Shown one piece after another: positions 58,925 through 64,000 of a DNA stretch of 64,000 bases. The stretch lies in NCBI GenBank assembly GCA_965248805.1, contig CBDFKJ010000009.1, forward strand, positions 1,054,001 through 1,118,000, read 5' to 3'. The translations under genes were made by a program, and so were the position numbers. Origin of the DNA: CBDFKJ01 sp965248805. Its GTDB lineage: Bacteria > Pseudomonadota > Alphaproteobacteria > UBA6615. The notes beneath the pieces were generated by a model. The model worked only from the letters and a program-made list of their open reading frames with translations, was not told the origin of the DNA and made no database searches. Each line of letters begins with the position of its first letter. The stretch's first letter is position 1.

Positions 58925-60121
58925 CTACGCCGCCTCCTTGACGGCAGCGACGACCTTGCCGGCGGCGTCGTCGAGGTCGCTGGCCGTGGTGATGGGCAGT
59001 CCCGACTTGGCCAGGATTTGCCGGCCGAGGTCGACATTGGTGCCTTCCAGCCGCACGACCAAGGGCACATGCAGCGACACCTCCCGCGCCGCCACCACCA
59101 CGCCTTCGGCGATGACGTCGCAACGCATGATGCCGCCGAAGATATTGACCAGGATGCCGTCGACGTTGGGGTCTGCGAGGATGATTTTGAAGGCTGCGGC
59201 CACACGCTCCTTGGTGGCGCCGCCGCCGACATCGAGGAAGTTCGCAGGCGCCCCGCCATACAGCTTGATAATGTCCATGGTCGCCATGGCCAGCCCGGCG
59301 CCGTTGACCATGCAGCCGATATGGCCGTCGAGCTTGATGTAGTTGAGCTCGTGCTTGCTCGCCTCGGCCTCCATCGGATCTTCTTCGTCTTCGTCGCGCA
59401 GCTCCAAGATCTGCTTTTGGCGGAACAGCGCGTTGTCGTCGAAGCTCATCTTGGCGTCCAGGGCCAACACCGTGCCGTCGCCGGTGACGACCAGCGGGTT
59501 GATCTCGACCAGCGAGGCGTCCAGTTTGGTGAAGGCCGCGTACATGCCGCGCAGCAGGGCGCCCGCTGCGCTCACTTCCTTGCCGGACAGGCCGAGGCCA
59601 AAGGCCACGCGCCGCGTGTGATGCGGCAGCAAGCCTTGCACCGGGTCGATGGTGACTGTTTGGATGGCCTCGGGTGTGCGCGCCGCCACCTCCTCGATAT
59701 CCATGCCGCCATCGCGGCACGCAACCATGGCGACGCGCCCCGACGCCCGGTCGACCAGCATGGCGAGGTAGAGCTCGCGCGCGATGTCACAGCCCTGCTC
59801 GACGTAGATGCGCTTGACTTCCTTGCCCACAGGGCCGGTCTGCTTGGTGCGCAGCACGTGGCCCACCATGGCGCCGGCCGCCGCAGCGACCGCGTCGACC
59901 GTATCGACCACGCGCACGCCGCCTTTGCCGTTAGGGTCATCGACAAAGCGCCCGGCGCCCCGGCCGCCGGCATGGATCTGAGACTTTACGACCCATTGCG
60001 GCCCGCTCAGCCCGCGCGCCACTTCACTGGCCTCGGCTGCGGTGTAGGCGACGCCGCCCGGCAGGACCGGCACGCCATATTTCGCGAGCAGGCCTTTGGC
60101 TTGATATTCGTGAATGTTCAT
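58925..60121 (-). CDS. sucC: Succinyl-CoA synthetase beta subunit
   Basis: A 398-residue ATP-grasp subunit that makes ATP or GTP from succinyl-CoA with SucD. MNIHEYQAKGLLAKYGVPV is the family start, KSQIHAGGRGAGRF is in the ATP-grasp fold, and NIFGGIMRCDVIAEG is the phosphohistidine-contact loop. Order mdh-sucC-sucD-sucA is the alphaproteobacterial arrangement. Confidence 0.95.
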   Translation of the reverse strand: MNIHEYQAKGLLAKYGVPVLPGGVAYTAAEASEVARGLSGPQWVVKSQIHAGGRGAGRFVDDPNGKGGVRVVDTVDAVAAAAGAMVGHVLRTKQTGPVGKEVKRIYVEQGCDIARELYLAMLVDRASGRVAMVACRDGGMDIEEVAARTPEAIQTVTIDPVQGLLPHHTRRVAFGLGLSGKEVSAAGALLRGMYAAFTKLDASLVEINPLVVTGDGTVLALDAKMSFDDNALFRQKQILELRDEDEEDPMEAEASKHELNYIKLDGHIGCMVNGAGLAMATMDIIKLYGGAPANFLDVGGGATKERVAAAFKIILADPNVDGILVNIFGGIMRCDVIAEGVVVAAREVSLHVPLVVRLEGTNVDLGRQILAKSGLPITTASDLDDAAGKVVAAVKEAA

Positions 60122-60204
60122 AGGTTCCGCGCTGTTAATCGTACTTAGGTTGCGCCTGCGTGGCGTACAACAGCCGGGCGCAGCGCAGAGCGGAAGTTTT
60201 GGTG

Positions 60205-61194
60205 CTAGGCGGCGCGGCGTTTGCCCGGCGCGGGCTTCGTCTGCTTGCGGATCTTTTTTGTCGTGTCGACCAGCGCGCGCACGGCTGCGACCGACTTCTT
60301 GAACGCGGCGCGCTCGGCTGGGTTGAGCTTGATCTCAATCACCTTCTCCACGCCTTTGCCGCCGATCACCACGGGCACGCCGACATACAGGTCCTTCACA
60401 CCGTATTCGCCGCGCAAGTGGGCCGCGCAAGGCAGGACCCGCTTGCTGTCCCTCAGGTAGGCCTCGGCCATGTCGATCGCGGCAGCAGCAGGAGCGTAAT
60501 ACGCTGAACCTGTTTTTAAATGCTGAACGATCTCGGCGCCGCCGTCGCGCGTGCGCTGAACGATGGCGTCGAGACGCGCCTGCGTGGTCCAGCCCATGGC
60601 GACGAGGTCCGGTAGCGGTATGCCGGCGACCGTCGAGTAGCGGATCAGCGGAACCATGCTGTCGCCGTGGCCGCCGAGAACGAAGGCGCTGACGTCGCGC
60701 ATCGAGACCATTAACTCCTCGGCAAGGAAATAGCGGAACCGGGCGCTGTCCAGGACCCCGGCCATGCCGACGCACATCGCGGGCTTCAGGCTCGCGGCCT
60801 CGCGCAGCACGCCGACCATCGCATCCAGCGGATTGGTGATGCAGATGACGAAGGCGCGCGGACAGTATTTCTTGATCGCGGCACCTACCTGCTCCATCAC
60901 GCCGGTGTTGATGCCGATCAGGTCGTCGCGGCTCATGCCCGGCTTGCGCGCGATGCCGGCAGTGACGATGACCACGTCGGCGCCCTTGATGCCGCGATAG
61001 GCATTGACGCCGGCATAAGCCGACGCGGTGCCCGAGATCGGCGTCGATTCGGCGATGTCGAGTGCCTTGCCCTGTGGCAAGCCGGCGACGATGTCGAACA
61101 GGACGACATCGCCCAGATCCTTCAGCCCGGCCAGATGCGCCAGCGTGCCGCCGATATTGCCGGCCCCGATAAGGGCGATTCTTGCGCGCGCCAT
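60205..61194 (-). CDS. mdh: Malate dehydrogenase
   Basis: A 329-residue NAD-dependent malate dehydrogenase of the lactate dehydrogenase-like group used by Alphaproteobacteria. The NAD motif is ALIGAGNIGGTLAH, the catalytic histidine is in GGHGDSMVP, and the substrate loop has ARKPGMSRDDL. The ATG at 61194 is right; upstream in-frame sequence is unrelated. It has a Lys/Arg-rich C-terminal tail. It leads the sucCDAB-lpd operon. Confidence 0.94.
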   Translation of the reverse strand: MARARIALIGAGNIGGTLAHLAGLKDLGDVVLFDIVAGLPQGKALDIAESTPISGTASAYAGVNAYRGIKGADVVIVTAGIARKPGMSRDDLIGINTGVMEQVGAAIKKYCPRAFVICITNPLDAMVGVLREAASLKPAMCVGMAGVLDSARFRYFLAEELMVSMRDVSAFVLGGHGDSMVPLIRYSTVAGIPLPDLVAMGWTTQARLDAIVQRTRDGGAEIVQHLKTGSAYYAPAAAAIDMAEAYLRDSKRVLPCAAHLRGEYGVKDLYVGVPVVIGGKGVEKVIEIKLNPAERAAFKKSVAAVRALVDTTKKIRKQTKPAPGKRRAA

Positions 61195-61424
61195 GCGGGT
61201 CCCCTCGTTGAATTTTCCGAACTCGGCTCGGGCGTGTTCTGAGACCCTCGCCGCGCGGCCCGTGTATCGCGATTCGTACCGCCCAGCAAGCGACGGCGGT
61301 CCGTGCCCCTTGTGCGGCAAAGACGAAACATACGACCGGCCGTCTGAGCCAATGACAGGTGCGCCGTTGTTGTCTATGCAGGGTTGCGGCACTGCCAGAG
61401 ACCTTCCCAAGGACCTATTGGCTC

Positions 61425-61724
61425 GTGAAAGTCCTCGAACTCTTCGTCGCCGCACTGCAGATCGTCAGCCATCCGCTGGCATTGGTCGGCTTCATCGCGC
61501 TCGGCGTGGTCGCGACCGGTGGTCTGAAGGCCGCTCGTTACGGGGCTCTGTGGGGTGCGGCGGTCCAACTGTTCGACATGGCGCTGCACCCTACCAGCCT
61601 GACGCCGGCGTCGATCCTGGTGGAAACGGGATTGCGCGTCGCCGGCGGCGTGATAATCAGCGTTGGCGTCTACTACCTCGCCCGCTGGCTCGGGCGCCGC
61701 CCGCCGGCGAGGAAGAGCCGTTGA
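61425..61724 (+). CDS. Small membrane protein of unknown function
   Basis: A 99-residue protein with about three hydrophobic helices and a basic C-terminal tail (RRPPARKSR). GTG at 61425, with AAGGA eleven bases upstream, is the best start; a GTG at 61359 is possible. It is the only rightward gene between mdh and sdhB, and ends three bases from the sdhB stop. I do not recognise a family. Confidence 0.5.
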   Translation: MKVLELFVAALQIVSHPLALVGFIALGVVATGGLKAARYGALWGAAVQLFDMALHPTSLTPASILVETGLRVAGGVIISVGVYYLARWLGRRPPARKSR

Positions 61725-61727
61725 TGG

Positions 61728-62504
61728 TCACTGCCGCGCCAGCATCATCCTCTTGATCTCGCCGATCGCCTTGGCGGGATTGAGCCCCTTGGGGCAGGTC
61801 TTGGTGCAGTTCATGATCGTGTGGCAGCGGTACAGGCGGAACGGGTCTTCAAGATCGTCCAAGCGGTCACCGGTGCGCTCGTCGCGGCTGTCGATCAGCC
61901 AGCGATAGGCCTGCAGCAGCACCGCCGGACCCAGATAGCGGTCGCTGTTCCACCAGTAGCTCGGACAGGCGGTCGAGCAGCAGGCGCACAAAATGCACTC
62001 GTACAATCCGTCCAGCTTCTCGCGCTCTTCCGGGGATTGCCGCCGTTCGCGCTCCGGCTCCGCGGTATCGGTCTTCAGCCACGGCTCGACCGCGCGCAGC
62101 TGGGCGAAGAACTGTGATTGATCGGGCACCAGATCCTTGATCACCGGCTGGTGCGGCAACGGATAGACGCGCACCTCGCCTTTCACCTCGTCGATATACT
62201 TGGTGCAGGCGAGCGTGTTTTCGCCGTCGATGTTCATCGCGCACGAGCCGCACACACCCTCGCGGCACGACCGGCGGAACGTCAGCGTCGGGTCGACCTC
62301 GTTCTTGATCTTGATGATCGCGTCCAAGACCATCGGCCCGCAGGTGTCGAGGTCGAGCGTATAGGTGTCGAGCCGCGGATTGCGGCCGTCCTCGGGGTTC
62401 CAGCGATAGACCTTGAAACGCTTGGCCCGGCGCGCGTCTGTCGGCGCCGGCCAGGTCTCGCCGGTCTGCACTCGTGAATTTTTCGGCAGCGTGAATTCAA
62501 CCAC
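61728..62504 (-). CDS. sdhB: Succinate dehydrogenase iron-sulfur subunit
   Basis: A 258-residue SdhB with all three cluster motifs: the 2Fe-2S site in CREGVCGSCAMNI, the 4Fe-4S site in CILCACCSTACPSYWW, and the 3Fe-4S site in CHTIMNCTKTCPKGLNP. It passes electrons from SdhA to quinone. The GTG at 62504 gives the normal family start. It lies 29 bases after sdhA. Confidence 0.95.
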   Translation of the reverse strand: MVEFTLPKNSRVQTGETWPAPTDARRAKRFKVYRWNPEDGRNPRLDTYTLDLDTCGPMVLDAIIKIKNEVDPTLTFRRSCREGVCGSCAMNIDGENTLACTKYIDEVKGEVRVYPLPHQPVIKDLVPDQSQFFAQLRAVEPWLKTDTAEPERERRQSPEEREKLDGLYECILCACCSTACPSYWWNSDRYLGPAVLLQAYRWLIDSRDERTGDRLDDLEDPFRLYRCHTIMNCTKTCPKGLNPAKAIGEIKRMMLARQ

Positions 62505-62533
62505 GTCGTTCGTCCGTTCTGTGAGCGCCGACC

Positions 62534-64000
62534 CTAGTACACGCGCGGCTTGGGCGGAAAGGATTGTACCTCGTTAGTCAGCGGCTGTTGATGAACGGGA
62601 CGATAGTCGAGCTTCGTCTTGCCGGCATCGTCCACCCAGCACAGCGTGTGTTTCATCCAATTGTGATCGTCGCGCTCGGGGAAATCCTCGCGTGCGTGTG
62701 CGCCGCGGCTTTCCTCGCGGCTGGCCGCCGAGGCCATGGTCGCGACCGCCTGCACCAACAGATTGTCCAGCTCCAGCGTCTCTACCAGATCGGTATTCCA
62801 GATCAGCGACCGATCGCTAACGCGCAGGTCGGCGCGCTCCTTCCATACCTCGGCCAACTGTGCGAGGCCCTCGCGCAGCACTTCGCCGGTGCGAAACACC
62901 GCGCAATGGCTCTGCATCGAACGCTGCATCTTTAGCCGCAGTGCCGCCGTCGGCGTATTGCCGGCGGCGTGGCGCAGCCGGTCGAAGCGTTCGATCGAGG
63001 CCGCTCCCGCATCCGCCTCCAGTGGCCGCGGCGTATCGTCAGGGTCGATGATCTCTGCCGCGCGAATGGCGGCGGCGCGGCCGAACACGACCAGATCCAG
63101 CAGCGAGTTCGAGCCCAGACGGTTGGCGCCGTGCACCGATACGCACGCCGCTTCGCCGATCGCCATCAGCCCCTTGACCGGCCGTTCCGGATCGCCATCA
63201 CGCGGTGCGACCACCTCGCCATGATGGGTGGTCGGTACTCCGCCCATGTTGTAGTGGCAGGTCGGCAGCACCGGGATCGGCTCATTGTTGATGTCGATAC
63301 CGGCGAAGATGCGCGCGGTCTCCGAGATGCCGGGCAGCCGTGCGTGCACAAGCTCCGGATCCAGATGCTCCAGATGTAGGTGAATGTGATCGGCGTGCGG
63401 ACCGACGCCGCGGCCGGCGCGGATCTCGATCGTCATGGCGCGGCTGACCACGTCGCGGCTGGCCAAGTCCTTGGCGTGGGAGGCGTAGCGCTCCATGAAC
63501 GCCTCGCCCTCGGAATTGGTGAGGTAGCCGCCTTCGCCACGCGCGCCCTCGGTGATCAGCATGCCGGCGCCATAGATCCCGGTCGGGTGGAACTGGATGA
63601 ACTCCATGTCCTGCAGGGGCAGACCGGCACGAGCCGCCATGGCGTTGCCGTCGCCGGTGCACGTGTGTGCCGAGGTGCAGGAGAAATAGGTGCGGCCAAA
63701 GCCGCCGGTTGCCAGGACGACCATGTGAGCGGTGAAACGATGGATTGTGCCGTCGTCCAGCTTCCAGGCGATCACGCCGCGGCAGGCGCCGTCCTCCATG
63801 ATCAGGTCGAGTGCCACGTACTCGATGAAGAACTCGGCGTCGTAGCGCAGCGACTGCTGGTACAGCGTGTGCAGGATGGCGTGGCCGGTGCGGTCGGCGG
63901 CCGAGCACGTGCGTGCCACTTGGTCGCCCTCGCCAAATTCGGTTGTCATGCCGCCGAACGGCCGCTGGAAGATGCGGCCGTCCGCCGTGCGGCTGAACGG
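62534..64000 (-). CDS. sdhA: Succinate dehydrogenase flavoprotein subunit, partial
   Basis: The C-terminal 488 residues of SdhA; the start, including the FAD-linking histidine, lies past the window end. RPFGGMTTEFG, THHGEVVAPRDG, GEAACVSVHGANRLGSNSLLDL and the C-terminal DYRPVHQQPL are diagnostic. It oxidises succinate to fumarate. The membrane anchor genes sdhC and sdhD presumably lie beyond the window. Confidence 0.95.
   Translation of the reverse strand, partial: PFSRTADGRIFQRPFGGMTTEFGEGDQVARTCSAADRTGHAILHTLYQQSLRYDAEFFIEYVALDLIMEDGACRGVIAWKLDDGTIHRFTAHMVVLATGGFGRTYFSCTSAHTCTGDGNAMAARAGLPLQDMEFIQFHPTGIYGAGMLITEGARGEGGYLTNSEGEAFMERYASHAKDLASRDVVSRAMTIEIRAGRGVGPHADHIHLHLEHLDPELVHARLPGISETARIFAGIDINNEPIPVLPTCHYNMGGVPTTHHGEVVAPRDGDPERPVKGLMAIGEAACVSVHGANRLGSNSLLDLVVFGRAAAIRAAEIIDPDDTPRPLEADAGAASIERFDRLRHAAGNTPTAALRLKMQRSMQSHCAVFRTGEVLREGLAQLAEVWKERADLRVSDRSLIWNTDLVETLELDNLLVQAVATMASAASREESRGAHAREDFPERDDHNWMKHTLCWVDDAGKTKLDYRPVHQQPLTNEVQSFPPKPRVY

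Noticed and set aside
58923..59720. Upstream extension of SucD across sucC
   Set aside because: It is another-frame shadow of sucC; SucD starts at the ATG two bases after the sucC stop.

Overview
The window looks like part of an alphaproteobacterial chromosome, most like a Rhodospirillales-type or unclassified lineage. It is GC-rich with many GTG and TTG starts. The pointers are the gene order sdhA-sdhB / mdh-sucC-sucD-sucA-sucB-lpd, the block lysC-ptsP-rodZ-ispG-hisS-(hemA)-prfA-prmC-DUF4167-clpB, a DUF2336 protein, DUF1178, and an NDUFAF5-like methyltransferase divergent from comF. I saw no tRNA, rRNA or CRISPR array. No gene-free stretch exceeds 300 bases. The first 68 bases could not be assigned with confidence.

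Layout. (1) 1-20744 is mostly housekeeping: mutT, a membrane protein and an NDUFAF5-like methyltransferase, a frameshifted comF, a glutaredoxin, a nitrilase-family hydrolase, a frameshifted methyltransferase, DUF1178, ubiG, lysC, ptsP, rodZ, ispG, hisS, a C5-pathway hemA, prfA, prmC, DUF4167, and clpB behind a strong heat-shock (sigma-32) promoter match. (2) 20745-32519 is an accessory block with a molybdenum and redox theme. It holds a decayed IS630 remnant, a sulfite-dehydrogenase-like pair (single-haem cytochrome c plus SoxC-type molybdoenzyme), a truncated sarcosine oxidase beta gene, an IS1182-like element, an orphan substrate-binding protein, fdhD, two related secreted cysteine proteins with SCO1, and modABC. 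(3) 32654-42511 holds amino-acid and scavenging functions (D-amino-acid transaminase, asnB, class I aminotransferase, DenD-like dehydrogenase, apt, BKACE enzyme, TAXI receptor) plus a scar that joins a radical-SAM gene fragment to an ilvD fragment. (4) 42645-46106 is the oddest part: a truncated TAXI receptor, then a secreted protein with about 355 residues of Asn-Pro-Cys repeats in front of a cytochrome P460-like domain with a CxxCH haem site, divergent from a formylglycine-generating-enzyme-family gene broken by two TAA codons. (5) 46125-51974 holds DUF6969, DUF2336, another orphan substrate-binding protein, a CPA1 antiporter and a class III aminotransferase. (6) 52023-64000 is the TCA-cycle operon set, running leftward off the end of the window inside sdhA.

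How it works together. The right end encodes succinate to oxaloacetate (SdhAB, Mdh) and 2-oxoglutarate to succinate (SucAB-Lpd, SucCD), with an unusual double-lipoyl SucB. The molybdate importer, FdhD and the SoxC-type enzyme share a molybdenum-cofactor theme, although no formate dehydrogenase is visible. The repeat protein, the FGE-family relic and the paired palindrome elements between them form the best candidate for something not yet described. Several genes carry single lesions (comF, a methyltransferase, the FGE-like gene, TAXI, sarcosine oxidase, radical SAM/IlvD). This is either real decay in accessory regions or, for the single-base cases, possible assembly error.
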